From NCBI RefSeq assembly GCF_000426065.1, contig NZ_AUEQ01000010.1, forward strand, positions 45,668-109,667: a stretch of DNA of 64,000 nucleotides, read 5' to 3'. The stretch comes from Mycobacterium sp. URHD0025 (GTDB lineage: Bacteria; Actinomycetota; Actinomycetes; Mycobacteriales; Mycobacteriaceae). Below the pieces are notes generated by a model that was given only the letters and a program-made list of their open reading frames with translations, ran no database searches and was not told the origin of the DNA. Both the position numbers and the translations under genes were made by a program. Position 1 is the first letter of the stretch; each line of letters opens with the position of its first letter. Below are positions 36,891 to 46,213 of the stretch, one piece after another.

Positions 36891-37874
36891 GTGTTTGCGC
36901 GCAGAAGTCCGCGGGCGTGCCCGCCCATCTGGCACCGTCGGGCCGCCGGTGTCGCTGTCGGATTCCTGGCCGATCTGCTGCTGGGTGATCCGCGCCGCGG
37001 GCATCCGGTGGCTGGTTTCGGCACTGCCGCAGCGCGGTTGGAAAAGCTGACTTATGCCGACGATCGCGCTGCGGGCGTACTGCACACCGGGCTGCTGCTC
37101 GGCGGGCTGGCCGGGCTGGGCTGGGCCACGGGGCGCGGCGATCGGGTCTGGGTGACGGCCGCGGCCACCTATGTCGCCCTCGGCGGCACCTCCCTGAACC
37201 GGGTCGGGCACCGGATGGCGACGCTGCTCACCGACGGCGACGTGGCGGAGGCCCGGCGCCTGCTGCCCTCGCTGTGCGGGCGGGATCCGGCCGCACTGGA
37301 CGCCTCCGGACTGACCCGGGCCACGGTGGAATCGCTGGCTGAGAACACCTCTGACGCCCAGGTGGCGCCACTGCTCTGGGCGGCGATCGGTGGGGTACCC
37401 GGCGTGCTCGTGTACCGGGGCGCCAACACGCTGGACGCCATGATCGGGCACCGCTCTCCGAGGTACAACCACTTCGGTTGGGCCGCCGCCAGATTCGACG
37501 ATGTGCTGAACTACCTACCGGCCCGGCTGACCGGCGTGCTGGCAGTGCTGTGTGCCCCCGTGGTGGACGGTTCACCCCGAGCAGCGTTGCGCGCCTGGCG
37601 ACGCGACGCCGCACGCCATCCCAGTCCGAACGCGGGGGTGGCCGAGGCGTCCTTCGCCGGAGCGCTCGGCGTGCGGCTGGGCGGCCCGACACAGTACGCA
37701 CATCAGCTCGAGATCCGCCCGACGCTGGGCGACGGACGCATCCCCGAGGTGCCCGATGTGGCCAGGGCGGTGCGGCTCTCGCGCGCGGTGCAGGCTGCGG
37801 CGGCGGCAGTGGCGGTGCTGCTGGCGGTCAGCGGCGCTTGCCGTAGCGGTCGGCGATCTTCTCCTCGGTGGTGA
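36891..37874 (+). CDS. cobD: Adenosylcobinamide-phosphate synthase (CobD/CbiB)
   Basis: 327 residues. Integral membrane enzyme that attaches aminopropanol (phosphate) to adenosylcobyric acid in late vitamin B12 synthesis. Seen: LADLLLGDPRRGHPVAGFG opening, VESLAENTSDAQVAPLLWAAIGGVPGVLVYRGANTLDAMIGH, and NAGVAEASFAGALGVRLGG, the strongly conserved CbiB blocks, with several hydrophobic helices. GTG start at 36891. The last about 15 codons overlap the end of the convergent SURF1 gene. Confidence 0.92.
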   Translation: MFARRSPRACPPIWHRRAAGVAVGFLADLLLGDPRRGHPVAGFGTAAARLEKLTYADDRAAGVLHTGLLLGGLAGLGWATGRGDRVWVTAAATYVALGGTSLNRVGHRMATLLTDGDVAEARRLLPSLCGRDPAALDASGLTRATVESLAENTSDAQVAPLLWAAIGGVPGVLVYRGANTLDAMIGHRSPRYNHFGWAAARFDDVLNYLPARLTGVLAVLCAPVVDGSPRAALRAWRRDAARHPSPNAGVAEASFAGALGVRLGGPTQYAHQLEIRPTLGDGRIPEVPDVARAVRLSRAVQAAAAAVAVLLAVSGACRSGRRSSPRW

Positions 37875-38658
37875 GCTCGCGGGGCGGCTCGTCCGACTTG
37901 GCCTGGGCGGCGGCGCGTTCCCGGCGGCGTTGCTGCATCTCGGCGTAGATGAAGTAGCCCAGCCCGAGCGGGGCGACGATCCCAAACGCGATCCACTGGA
38001 TGCCGTAGGACAGGAAGGGCCCGGCATCCAGATGCGGAAGCGGGATCTCGCCGAGGCCGCCGGGTTGGCCGCCCACCAGCTGCAGATACGACTTGGTCAA
38101 CGGCACGCCGGTGAGCGAGGCGATCTGATCGGTGTTGATCGAATACACCTGTTGCGCACCGTCTTCGCCGCGGAACGGCGCCTTGCCGGCGATCAGTGCC
38201 TCCGCGTCACGCAGACGCGCGGTGACGGTGACGGGTGTGGTTGGTGCGGCCTCGAACTCGGGCACCTTGTTTCCGTCGACCGGGCGGATGTAGCCGCGAT
38301 CGACCAGCACCACCGGACCGCCGTCGACGGCGAACGGGGTGAGCACCTCAAAGGCGGGTTCGCCGTCGACAACCCGCAGGCGGACCAGCACCTCGGACTT
38401 CGGCAGATAATGGCCGGTCGCGGTGACGCGCTGCCACTGGGCGTCGGGTGCAGCGGAATTTTGTTGCGGCAGAACGCTGGTGACCGGCACCGGATCGGCC
38501 TGCAACGAATGGCTGATCTGGTTGTTCTCCCGCGAGGTTTTGGTGTTCTTGCCCAACTGCCACGGCGCCAGCACCGTGAAACACAAATACGCGAACGCGA
38601 CGACCACGACGAACAACGCCACCCACTGGGGCCGCAGCAGAAAGGTCAAACGCCGCAT
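37828..38658 (-). CDS. SURF1 family protein
   Basis: 276 residues. Assembly factor linked to cytochrome c oxidase maturation. Seen: two membrane helices, one N-terminal (WVALFVVVVAFAYLCFTVLAPWQLG) and one C-terminal (YGIQWIAFGIVAPLGLGYFIY), flanking an extracytoplasmic domain, plus a charged tail. ATG at 38658. It follows ptpA by four bases and is probably co-transcribed. The Rv2235 equivalent. Confidence 0.88.
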   Translation of the reverse strand: MRRLTFLLRPQWVALFVVVVAFAYLCFTVLAPWQLGKNTKTSRENNQISHSLQADPVPVTSVLPQQNSAAPDAQWQRVTATGHYLPKSEVLVRLRVVDGEPAFEVLTPFAVDGGPVVLVDRGYIRPVDGNKVPEFEAAPTTPVTVTARLRDAEALIAGKAPFRGEDGAQQVYSINTDQIASLTGVPLTKSYLQLVGGQPGGLGEIPLPHLDAGPFLSYGIQWIAFGIVAPLGLGYFIYAEMQQRRRERAAAQAKSDEPPRELTTEEKIADRYGKRR

Positions 38659-38662
38659 CGGA

Positions 38663-39178
38663 TCAGGACTCCTCGAGGACTTTCCGATTCGCCAGCGCCG
38701 TATCGATCCAGGCGTGCAGCCCCGGCAGGGACGCCTCGATCACGGTGAAGACATCCTCGAAATCGGCCTTGGCGCCGTAGTAGGGGTCCTCCACATCCAG
38801 TGCGTGCGCGCCCGAGCGGGGATCGAACGACCGCAGCATCCGCAGCCGGTCGCCCGTCACACCCAGATCGGTCAGGATGCGCAGATGATTGCGGCCCAGC
38901 GCGACCACCAGGTCGGCGCCGAGATGGTCCTCGCCCACCTGGGCGGCGACATGGTCGCTGGGATAGCCGCGCTCTCGCAACACCCGGCAGGCCCGCTCGT
39001 CGGCGCCGCCACCGGCATGCCAGCCGCCGGTGCCGCCGCTGCTCACCCGGACCACATCGGCCAGCCCGCGCTCGCTGATCTGATGGGCGAACATCTTCTC
39101 GGCCATCGGGGAGCGGCAGATGTTGCCCGAGCAGACGAAGGTGACGTGCAGGACGGGCTCAGGGGTGACGTCAGACAC
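38663..39178 (-). CDS. ptpA: Low-molecular-weight protein tyrosine phosphatase PtpA
   Basis: 171 residues from GTG 39178; the frame reads upstream to 39331 but that is inside the HAD gene. Seen: P-loop C16SGNICR22S (CX5R) and the general acid Asp in DVEDPYYG. In M. tuberculosis this enzyme is secreted and acts on host proteins; in a saprophyte its role is probably internal signalling. It overlaps the HAD gene by eight bases, matching the ptkA-ptpA operon. Confidence 0.9.
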   Translation of the reverse strand: MSDVTPEPVLHVTFVCSGNICRSPMAEKMFAHQISERGLADVVRVSSGGTGGWHAGGGADERACRVLRERGYPSDHVAAQVGEDHLGADLVVALGRNHLRILTDLGVTGDRLRMLRSFDPRSGAHALDVEDPYYGAKADFEDVFTVIEASLPGLHAWIDTALANRKVLEES

Positions 39179-39848
39179 CGAGCACCTCCCGCAGCCCGGC
39201 AACGCTCTCGACATGGGCGTGGGCGGCCACCGCGGTGGGTCCCGTGAAATCCGAGGCGCCGTAGCCCCAGCCGACCACCACGGTGTTGATGCCGTGTTCG
39301 GCCGCGCCCTCGACGTCGTGCATCCGGTCACCGACCATCAGGACCCGCGACGGCAGGGGTTGCAGTTGGGTCAGCGCGTGAGCGACCACGTCGGCCTTGG
39401 CCGCCCGGACGCCGTCGGGGCTGGCTCCGGCGATCACCTCGAAATAGCCGTCCAGACCGAAATGCTCGAGGATCCGTCGTGCCGTGGGCTCGGCCTTCGA
39501 GGTCGCGACCGCAAGCCGTACCCCGGCCGCCCGCAGATCGGCCAACAAGGCCTCGACGCCGTCGAACAGGCTGTTCACCGCCCAGCCGCGGCTCGTGTAA
39601 TCGGCGCGGTAGGCCGCGATCGCGGCATCGGCGTCGAACCCGGCCTCGCCCAGACTCAACGCCTGCAACGTCTCGTGCATGGGTGGGCCGACGATGCGTC
39701 CGGCCAGATCACCGTCTGGGACTTCGGCGCCGACCTGGGCCAGCGCATGGCGGAAACTCGATACGATCCCGGCCGCCGAATCGGTCAGGGTGCCGTCGAG
39801 GTCGAACAGCACCAGCTGCGGTCGGGTGAGTTCCAGCGTGTCAGTCAC
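39171..39848 (-). CDS. HAD-family hydrolase, PtkA-like
   Basis: 225 residues from GTG 39848. Seen: HAD motif I FDLDGTLTDS, motif II ATSK, motif IV GDRMHDVEGA. The M. tuberculosis counterpart Rv2232 is described as the tyrosine kinase PtkA acting on PtpA, but carries about 80 further N-terminal residues; none is visible here, as the frame upstream has only 46 codons that do not look like that region. It may therefore act as an ordinary phosphatase. Operon with ptpA and SURF1. Confidence 0.82.
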   Translation of the reverse strand: MTDTLELTRPQLVLFDLDGTLTDSAAGIVSSFRHALAQVGAEVPDGDLAGRIVGPPMHETLQALSLGEAGFDADAAIAAYRADYTSRGWAVNSLFDGVEALLADLRAAGVRLAVATSKAEPTARRILEHFGLDGYFEVIAGASPDGVRAAKADVVAHALTQLQPLPSRVLMVGDRMHDVEGAAEHGINTVVVGWGYGASDFTGPTAVAAHAHVESVAGLREVLGV

Positions 39849-39922
39849 GTGCCCATTCTCCCGTATGCCGCGCGCGGTCCTCCGGATGCCCAGTTGGGCG
39901 CCTCGACCACTAGGGTCGTGGG

Positions 39923-40957
39923 GTGCTTTGCCCACCCAACGGCGAGACCCGTGACGGGGCCCGCTACCACGGCGACCAGGCGGCATTGCCGGGCATGCTG
40001 GACTTCGCGGTTAACGTGCGTCCCGGTGGTCCACCGGCGTGGCTGACCGACCGGCTGGCTTCCCGGCTGCCCGAACTCGGCAGCTACCCCAGCCGGGCTG
40101 ACCATCGCCGTGCGGTCGAGGCGGTCGCCGCACGTCACGGTCGCAGCGCTGACGAGGTGGCCCTGCTGGCCGGAGGAGCCGAGGGATTCGCCCTGCTGGC
40201 CGGATTGCGGCCCGACTCGGCCGCCCTGGTGGCCCCGTCGTTCACCGAACCCGAAGCGGTGCTGGCCGCGGCCGGAATACCGATCCACCACGTCGTGCTG
40301 CCGTTTCCCTTCACCCTCGTCGGGGCGGCAGTGCCCGACGAGGCGGACCTGGTGGTCGTCGGCAACCCGACCAATCCCACCGGCGTACTGCACCGCCACC
40401 AGGACATCCTGGCGCTGCGCCGCCCGGGCCGGCTGCTCGTGGTGGACGAGGCGTTCGCCGACGGCATCCCCGGAGAGGCCGAGACGCTGGCCGGCGAAGC
40501 ACTGCCCGACGTGCTGGTACTGCGCAGCCTCACCAAGACCTGGGCGCTGGCCGGGCTGCGGGTCGGCTACGCCCTCGGCGCCCCCGACGTGCTGGCCCGG
40601 CTCACCGCGCCGCGCCCGCACTGGCCGCTGGGCACATTGCAATTGGAGGCCATCGCCGCGGCCAACAGCCCCGAAGCGGTGGCCGAGGCCGAGGCCGGTG
40701 CCCAGCGGCTCGCCGGACTGCGGGCCTCGATGGCGGCCGGGCTCGAGGAGCTCGGACTGGACGTGGTGGCCGGCGACGCGCCATTTGTGCTGTTCACGGT
40801 GCCCGACGCGGAGCTGATGCGAAAACATCTGGAAAGCAAAGGCATTGCGGTACGCCGTTGCGATACTTTCGTGGGCCTGCCGGAGAATTACCTGCGCGCC
40901 GCGGTGCGGCCGGAATGGCCCGCACTGATCGACGCCATGACGGAGGTACTGCGATGA
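39923..40957 (+). CDS. cobC: PLP-dependent aminotransferase, CobC-like
   Basis: 344 residues. Class I/II fold, similar to threonine-phosphate decarboxylase/histidinol-phosphate aminotransferase; would supply aminopropanol phosphate for the B12 lower loop used by CobD nearby. Seen: [10 protein letters not shown], Asp and Phe in VVDEAFADG, and the PLP lysine in [21 protein letters not shown] start at 39923. Its TGA overlaps the ATG of the Nif3 gene. The Rv2231c equivalent, whose substrate is disputed. Confidence 0.85.
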   Translation: MLCPPNGETRDGARYHGDQAALPGMLDFAVNVRPGGPPAWLTDRLASRLPELGSYPSRADHRRAVEAVAARHGRSADEVALLAGGAEGFALLAGLRPDSAALVAPSFTEPEAVLAAAGIPIHHVVLPFPFTLVGAAVPDEADLVVVGNPTNPTGVLHRHQDILALRRPGRLLVVDEAFADGIPGEAETLAGEALPDVLVLRSLTKTWALAGLRVGYALGAPDVLARLTAPRPHWPLGTLQLEAIAAANSPEAVAEAEAGAQRLAGLRASMAAGLEELGLDVVAGDAPFVLFTVPDAELMRKHLESKGIAVRRCDTFVGLPENYLRAAVRPEWPALIDAMTEVLR

Positions 40958-42102
40958 GTGCGCGACCGGCCGAGGTGCCAGGGGCGGGCATCAGACTGGC
41001 CGATGTGATCGCCGCATTGGATGCGGCGTACCCGCCGCACCTGGCCCACGACTGGGACTCGGTGGGCCTGGTGTGCGGCGACCCCGGCGAACTGGTCGAA
41101 TCGGTGACCATCGCCGTCGACGCGACCGCGGCCGTGATCGACGAGGTGCCCGAACGCGGTCTGCTGCTGGCCCACCACCCGCTGCTGCTGCGCGGCGTGG
41201 ACACCGTCGCGGCCGACACCGCCAAGGGCGCCCTGATCCACCGGCTGATCCGCACCGGCCGGGCCCTGTTCACCGCACACACCAACGCCGATGCGGCCTC
41301 ACCCGGCGTATCCGACGCGCTGGCCCAGGCGCTGGGCCTGACCGTTGACGGCGTGCTGTCGCCCGCGGCGCCGGGACCCGATCTGGACAAGTGGGTGGTG
41401 TTCGTACCGGCCTCAGATGCTGCCACGGTGCGCGAGGCATTGTTCGACGCCGGGGCCGGACGGATCGGTGACTATTCGCACTGCAGCTGGAGCGTGGCCG
41501 GAACCGGACAGTTCCTGCCGCACGACGGCGCCGCGCCGGCCATCGGCGAGGTGGGCACCGTCGAACAGGTGGCAGAAGATCGGGTCGAGGTGATCGCCCC
41601 CTCGCGGTTGCGCGCCACCATCTTGTCCGCTCTGCGCGCCGCGCATCCCTACGAGGAACCGGCTTTCGACATCTTCGCCCTGGCGCCGATCCCCGGAAAT
41701 GTGGGGATCGGCCGGATCGGCGCGCTGGACCGACCGGTTCCGTTGTCCGAGTTCGCGTCTCGTGTGAGGGCCGCACTGCCGGCCACCTCGTGGGGGGTGC
41801 GGACCTCGGGGGATCCGGACGCCATGGTGTCGCGGGTCGCCGTGTGCGGGGGAGCCGGCGATTCACTGCTGGGCACCGTGGCCCGCGCCGACGTACAGGC
41901 ATATGTCACATCGGATCTACGCCACCATCCGGCCGACGAACACCGCCGGGCCTCACCGGTCGCGCTTGTCGACGTGGCGCACTGGGCGAGCGAATTCCCG
42001 TGGTGCGCGCAGGCTGCCGAGGCGTTGCGCAGGCAGTTCGGTGACGCGCTTCCGGTGCGGGTGTCGTCGGTGCGTACCGATCCGTGGAACGTCGAGTGCT
42101 GA
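40954..42102 (+). CDS. Nif3-like dinuclear metal centre protein
   Basis: 382 residues; ATG 40954 overlaps the cobC-like stop (ATGA). Seen: [28 protein letters not shown], and a late [11 protein letters not shown], the His/Asp/Glu set that binds two metals in NIF3/YbgI proteins; the middle insertion of about 100 residues is the PII-like domain common in bacterial members. Function poorly known, GTP cyclohydrolase-like in older annotations. The Rv2230c equivalent. Confidence 0.88.
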   Translation: MSARPAEVPGAGIRLADVIAALDAAYPPHLAHDWDSVGLVCGDPGELVESVTIAVDATAAVIDEVPERGLLLAHHPLLLRGVDTVAADTAKGALIHRLIRTGRALFTAHTNADAASPGVSDALAQALGLTVDGVLSPAAPGPDLDKWVVFVPASDAATVREALFDAGAGRIGDYSHCSWSVAGTGQFLPHDGAAPAIGEVGTVEQVAEDRVEVIAPSRLRATILSALRAAHPYEEPAFDIFALAPIPGNVGIGRIGALDRPVPLSEFASRVRAALPATSWGVRTSGDPDAMVSRVAVCGGAGDSLLGTVARADVQAYVTSDLRHHPADEHRRASPVALVDVAHWASEFPWCAQAAEALRRQFGDALPVRVSSVRTDPWNVEC

Positions 42103-42157
42103 CCGCACGAGAACTCATCAATGCAGGACAACAGAGTAGCTACATGAAAGTCAGGGC

Positions 42158-42886
42158 ATGAAGGCCGAAGTAAGACAACAACGTTCGCTTCTCGCGCTGA
42201 CCGAGGTCGATGCCGAACTCGGGCGCCTCGCACACCGTGCCAAGAACCTGGCGGAACAGAAGAAGATGGACGAGGCGCAGGCCGAGCACGCTGCGGCCAG
42301 CGACGGTGTCGGTGTTCTCGGTATCGCACTGGAGGACCTGGACGCCCAGGTGACCAAGCTCGAGAGCGAGATCGACTCGGTACGTCAACGTGAGGACCGC
42401 GACCGGGCGCTGATCGACGGCGGCACGGTGGGCGCCAAGCAGGTCGCCGAGATCCAGCACGAGCTGGAGACGTTGCAGCGCAGACAGGCCAGCCTGGAGG
42501 ACTCCCTGCTGGAACTCATGGAACGGCGCGAGGAACTCTCGGCCCGGCAGGCCGAGGCGCTGCAGCGCATCGATGATCTGCAGGCCGCGTTGTCGATGGC
42601 GCAGCAGGCCCGCGACGCCGCGCTGGTCGAGATCGACCAGGCCCGGCATCACGCGACGACCCGCCGCGAAGGGCTGGTGAGCGTCATCGACCCCGAACTC
42701 GTCGATCTCTACGAAAAGCAGCGAGCCCGTGGCGGCCCAGGCGCCGGGTTGCTGCAGGGCCGGCGCTGCGGTGCCTGCCGGATCGAGATCGACCGCGGCG
42801 AGAGTGCGCGGATCGCCGCGGCCGCCGAGGACGACGTACTACGTTGCCCCGAATGCGGGGCGATCCTCTTGCGGATCAAACAATGA
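42158..42886 (+). CDS. Coiled-coil protein with C4-type zinc ribbon
   Basis: 242 residues. About 180 residues of long coiled coil (many Glu/Gln/Arg heptads, EIQHELETLQRRQASLEDSLLELMERREEL) followed by a zinc ribbon, CGACRIEI ... RCPECGAIL, four cysteines in two CxxC pairs. DUF164-type family, role unknown, possibly nucleic-acid binding. Its TGA overlaps the RNase H ATG (ATGA). The Rv2229c equivalent. Confidence 0.87.
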   Translation: MKAEVRQQRSLLALTEVDAELGRLAHRAKNLAEQKKMDEAQAEHAAASDGVGVLGIALEDLDAQVTKLESEIDSVRQREDRDRALIDGGTVGAKQVAEIQHELETLQRRQASLEDSLLELMERREELSARQAEALQRIDDLQAALSMAQQARDAALVEIDQARHHATTRREGLVSVIDPELVDLYEKQRARGGPGAGLLQGRRCGACRIEIDRGESARIAAAAEDDVLRCPECGAILLRIKQ

Positions 42887-43992
42887 AGGTTCTCGTCGAG
42901 GCAGACGGTGGCTCCCGGGGCAACCCGGGACCGGCGGGCTACGGCGCCGTCGTCTTCGATGCCGAGCACACCGTAGAGCTGGCCGAGCGCAAGGAAGCGA
43001 TCGGCCGGGCCACCAACAACGTCGCCGAATACCGCGGTCTGATCGCCGGTTTGGAGGCAGCCGCCGAATCGGGCGCCACCGAGGTGGCAGTGTCGATGGA
43101 TTCCAAGCTCGTCATCGAACAGATGTCGGGCCGGTGGCGGGTGAAACATCCCGACCTGATCGAACTGCAGCGCCGGGCCGCCGAGCTGGCCGCGGGGTTC
43201 GAGCAGGTCAGCTACACGTGGATCCCGCGGGCCCGCAACAGCCATGCCGACCGGCTGGCCAACGAGGCCATGGACGCCGCGGCGGGCATCGTCAATGCGG
43301 TGCCTGTCGCCGAGCCGGCCGCCGAACCCGTCGCGGCCGAGAAGCCCACCTTGTCCGCACCCGGGTGGACCGGTGCCACCGGCGAGCCCACCCGGCTGCT
43401 GCTGCTGCGCCATGGACAGACCGAATTGTCCATCGCCCGACGCTATTCGGGCCGGGGCAACCCGGTGCTGACCGAGGAGGGCCGCAGGCAGGCCGACGCC
43501 GCCGCGCGGTATCTGGGAGCACGCGGGGACGTCGCCGCGGTGCTCACCTCTCCACTGGAGCGGGCGTACGAGACGGCGACGGCGGCGGCCAAGGCGCTCG
43601 GCGTCGACGTCCGCGTCGACGATGACCTGATCGAGACGGACTTCGGTGAATGGGAAGGACTGACGTTCGCCGAAGCCGCCCAACGTGATCCGGAACTTCA
43701 CCGGCGCTGGTTGCGGGACACCAGCGTCGAGCCACCCGGTGGCGAGAGCTTCGACGCGGTGGCCCACCGGGTCCGGCGGGCACGCAACCGGATCATCGCC
43801 GACCACGGTGCGGCGACGGTTCTGGTGGTCTCGCACGTGACCCCGATCAAGACCATCCTGCGGCTGGCGCTCGATGCCGGAGAAGGCATCCTGTACCGGC
43901 TGCACCTGGACCTGGCATCGCTGTCGATCGCCGAGTTCTACGGCGACGGAGGATCTTCGGTGCGGTTGGTGAACCAAACGGCCTACCTGTAG
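42883..43992 (+). CDS. Bifunctional RNase HI / histidine phosphatase
   Basis: 369 residues. N-terminal RNase H domain (1-135) with catalytic Asp8, Glu49 (NNVAEY) and Asp73 (SMDSK) that removes RNA from RNA-DNA hybrids. Then an Ala/Glu/Pro linker and a C-terminal histidine phosphatase domain (170-369) with LLRHGQT (Arg176, His177). Rv2228c has this fusion and its phosphatase half acts on alpha-ribazole phosphate, tying it to the B12 genes nearby. Coupled to the zinc-ribbon gene. Confidence 0.9.
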   Translation: MKVLVEADGGSRGNPGPAGYGAVVFDAEHTVELAERKEAIGRATNNVAEYRGLIAGLEAAAESGATEVAVSMDSKLVIEQMSGRWRVKHPDLIELQRRAAELAAGFEQVSYTWIPRARNSHADRLANEAMDAAAGIVNAVPVAEPAAEPVAAEKPTLSAPGWTGATGEPTRLLLLRHGQTELSIARRYSGRGNPVLTEEGRRQADAAARYLGARGDVAAVLTSPLERAYETATAAAKALGVDVRVDDDLIETDFGEWEGLTFAEAAQRDPELHRRWLRDTSVEPPGGESFDAVAHRVRRARNRIIADHGAATVLVVSHVTPIKTILRLALDAGEGILYRLHLDLASLSIAEFYGDGGSSVRLVNQTAYL

Positions 43993-43993
43993 G

Positions 43994-44575
43994 TCAGGCG
44001 TGCAGGTGTAACTGCTCGCCATGCGGGCCGAGGATGGTGATCGCCTCGACCGGTTTGTCGACGACCCCGAACCAGTGCGGTGTCCAGGTCGAGAACTCCA
44101 CGGCTTCACCGGGATTGACCACGAAGTCCTGATCACCGAGGATCAGACGCAGTTGTCCGGACAGTACATACATCCAGTCGCGTCCCTCGTGCACGGGGAA
44201 CTCGGACGGCGGCTTCCGGCGCTTGGCGCTGATGCGGATCTTGAAGGCGTGCAACCCCGCCGCCGGGCCCTGGCGAGTCAGCGGCCAGTACGTGATGTCG
44301 TGGTGGGTATGTGAGCTGCCGGTCACCCGAGGATCCTCGGCCTGCGGCGCACGCAACAACTCGTCGGTGGTCACCGACAGGGCGGTTGCCAATCGGGGCA
44401 GGTGATCGAGGGCAAGCCGGCGCTTGCCCGATTCGAGCCGGCTCAGTGTCGAGACGTCGATCTGTGCGCGGCGCGCCACGTCTTCGAGAGTGAGTCCACG
44501 TTCGGCCCGCAACTCGCGCAGCCGGCTCCGGACCAGGGCGTCGATGTCGCCGGACTCAGCGGCTTTTGCCTCCAT
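43994..44575 (-). CDS. XRE-family regulator with cupin sensor domain
   Basis: 193 residues. Seen: N-terminal helix-turn-helix (LTLEDVARRAQIDVSTLSRLESGKRRL, about residues 29-55) and a C-terminal cupin barrel (GRDWMYVLSGQLRLILGDQDFVVNPGEAVEFSTWTPHWFGVV), which binds a small ligand or metal. Divergent from the flavoprotein-methyltransferase gene with about 48 bases between starts and a strong palindrome over its own start codon; likely a repressor of both. Confidence 0.85.
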   Translation of the reverse strand: MEAKAAESGDIDALVRSRLRELRAERGLTLEDVARRAQIDVSTLSRLESGKRRLALDHLPRLATALSVTTDELLRAPQAEDPRVTGSSHTHHDITYWPLTRQGPAAGLHAFKIRISAKRRKPPSEFPVHEGRDWMYVLSGQLRLILGDQDFVVNPGEAVEFSTWTPHWFGVVDKPVEAITILGPHGEQLHLHA

Positions 44576-44603
44576 GGCAAATCAGCTTGGCACTTTGCCA
44601 TGT
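44573..44603. promoter_or_regulatory. Palindromic operator between XRE-cupin and fusion genes
   Basis: Nine-base arms CATGGCAAA and TTTGCCATG, 13 bases apart, with a second overlapping palindrome TGGCA-N3-TGCCA. The left arm covers the start codon of the XRE gene and the right arm lies about 20 bases before the fusion gene start. Ends may be off by one base. Confidence 0.55.
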
Positions 44604-44623
44604 GATTGGGCAAGCTCGGAGGC

Positions 44624-46177
44624 ATGGAAAAAGTTTGGGATTGCGTCATCGTCGGCGGCGGGGCAGCCGGACTGAGCGCGGCGCTGGTACTGGGCCGGGC
44701 CCGGCGGCAGGTGCTGCTCGTCGACGCGGGGAATCAGAGCAACCTGGCCGCCCACGGGATCGGTGGCCTGTTGGGCAGCGACGGCCGTCCGCCCGCCGAC
44801 CTCTACGCGGCCGGCCGTGCGGAGTTGGCCGCCTATCCCACCGTGCAGGTGCGCACCGGTGAGGTGGTTCGCGGCGAGCCGGGATTCGTCCTCGAACTGG
44901 CCGACGGCACCCGCGAACATGCCAGGACAGTGCTGCTGGCCACCGGCATGGAGTATCGGGCGCCCAAGATCGCCGGCATTGAAGAGCTTTGGGGCAGTTC
45001 GGTTTTCCATTGTCCGTTCTGTCACGGCTGGGAGATGCGCGATGCGCCGGTCGCAGTGATCGCGCAGGGTGACCGCGCCGTGCACTCGGCGTTGATGATG
45101 CGAGGCTGGACCGACGACCTGGTGGTACTCACCAACGGGGACAGCGGTCTGGACGAGGCACAGGTGAAGCAGTTGGACGTCGCAGGAATCGGTGTGGACG
45201 AACGCTCGATCGCCCAATTCGTCTCGCACGACGGTGAACTGGTGGCGGTGGAGTTCGCCGACGGCGCTCGTCTGGAGCGGCGCGGCGCGCTCGTCGCCAG
45301 CACTCTGCACCAGCGCTCACCGCTGGCAGCGCAACTCGGCGCGGTCTCGGCACCGGGGCCGATCGCTGCCGACGCCCTCGTTGTCGACGCATTCGCGCGT
45401 ACCTCGGTGCCAGGACTGTTCGCCGCCGGCGACCTGAGTGCCCAGATGCCGCAGGTGGCCGCGGCCGTCGCGTCGGGCAGCCAGGCCGGCGCCGCCGTCG
45501 TACAGCACTTGCTCGGCGAGGACGTCGGTCTCCCGGTGCCACCGTGGCCCAACCAGACGGCGGTCACCGCCCAGTACTGGGAACGCCATTACGGGCAGCG
45601 CGGCCGCATCTGGAGCGGACGGGTCAACGCCCAGCTGGCGAAGATCGCCGCCGACCTGCCCGCCGGAACCGCGCTGGATCTCGGCTGCGGCGAGGGTGGC
45701 GACGCCGTCTGGCTGGCCGAACACGGATGGCAGGTGACTGCGGTGGACGTGTCGGACACCGCGCTCGCCCGGGCCGCCGGGGAGGCGAAGGATCGGGGAG
45801 TTGCCGATCGCATCACGTTCGAACGCCATGACCTCTCTGAGAGCCTCCCGGAAGGCCGCTTCGACCTGGTCTCGGCTCAGTTCCTGCAGTCGCCGATCGC
45901 CATGGACCGCGCCGTGCTGCTGCGTCGTGCCGCCGGCGCGGTGGACGACGGCGGTCTGCTGGTCATCGTCGACCACGGGGCCGCGCCGCCCTGGGCGCCC
46001 GAGCATGTCCGGAAGTTCGAATTTCCCACTGCCGAGAGCGTCGTGGACTCACTGAACCTCGATGACGCGCAATGGGAACGGATCCGGGTGGGCACCGACG
46101 AGCGGGAGGCAACGGGGCCCGACGGGCAGCCTGGCACGCTGATCGACAACGTGATGGTGCTGCGGCGTCGGGGCTGA
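44624..46177 (+). CDS. Fused thioredoxin-reductase-like flavoprotein and SAM methyltransferase
   Basis: 517 residues. N-terminal half (1-300): two nucleotide-binding regions (IVGGGAAGLSAAL for FAD; late FAAGDL) and a thioredoxin-reductase-type CPFC redox pair in VFHCPFCHGWEM. C-terminal half (about 310-517): class I methyltransferase with GTALDLGCGEGGDAVWLAEHGW, a TehB/SafB-like fold. One chain couples thiol redox with methyl transfer, which might detoxify an electrophile, selenium or tellurium compound; that is inference. ATG at 44624 is preferred over an upstream TTG at 44606. Divergent from its probable XRE-cupin repressor. Confidence 0.85.
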   Translation: MEKVWDCVIVGGGAAGLSAALVLGRARRQVLLVDAGNQSNLAAHGIGGLLGSDGRPPADLYAAGRAELAAYPTVQVRTGEVVRGEPGFVLELADGTREHARTVLLATGMEYRAPKIAGIEELWGSSVFHCPFCHGWEMRDAPVAVIAQGDRAVHSALMMRGWTDDLVVLTNGDSGLDEAQVKQLDVAGIGVDERSIAQFVSHDGELVAVEFADGARLERRGALVASTLHQRSPLAAQLGAVSAPGPIAADALVVDAFARTSVPGLFAAGDLSAQMPQVAAAVASGSQAGAAVVQHLLGEDVGLPVPPWPNQTAVTAQYWERHYGQRGRIWSGRVNAQLAKIAADLPAGTALDLGCGEGGDAVWLAEHGWQVTAVDVSDTALARAAGEAKDRGVADRITFERHDLSESLPEGRFDLVSAQFLQSPIAMDRAVLLRRAAGAVDDGGLLVIVDHGAAPPWAPEHVRKFEFPTAESVVDSLNLDDAQWERIRVGTDEREATGPDGQPGTLIDNVMVLRRRG

Positions 46178-46213
46178 ATCAACCTGTCATACCCCTGTGG
46201 CATAGTCGCAAGT

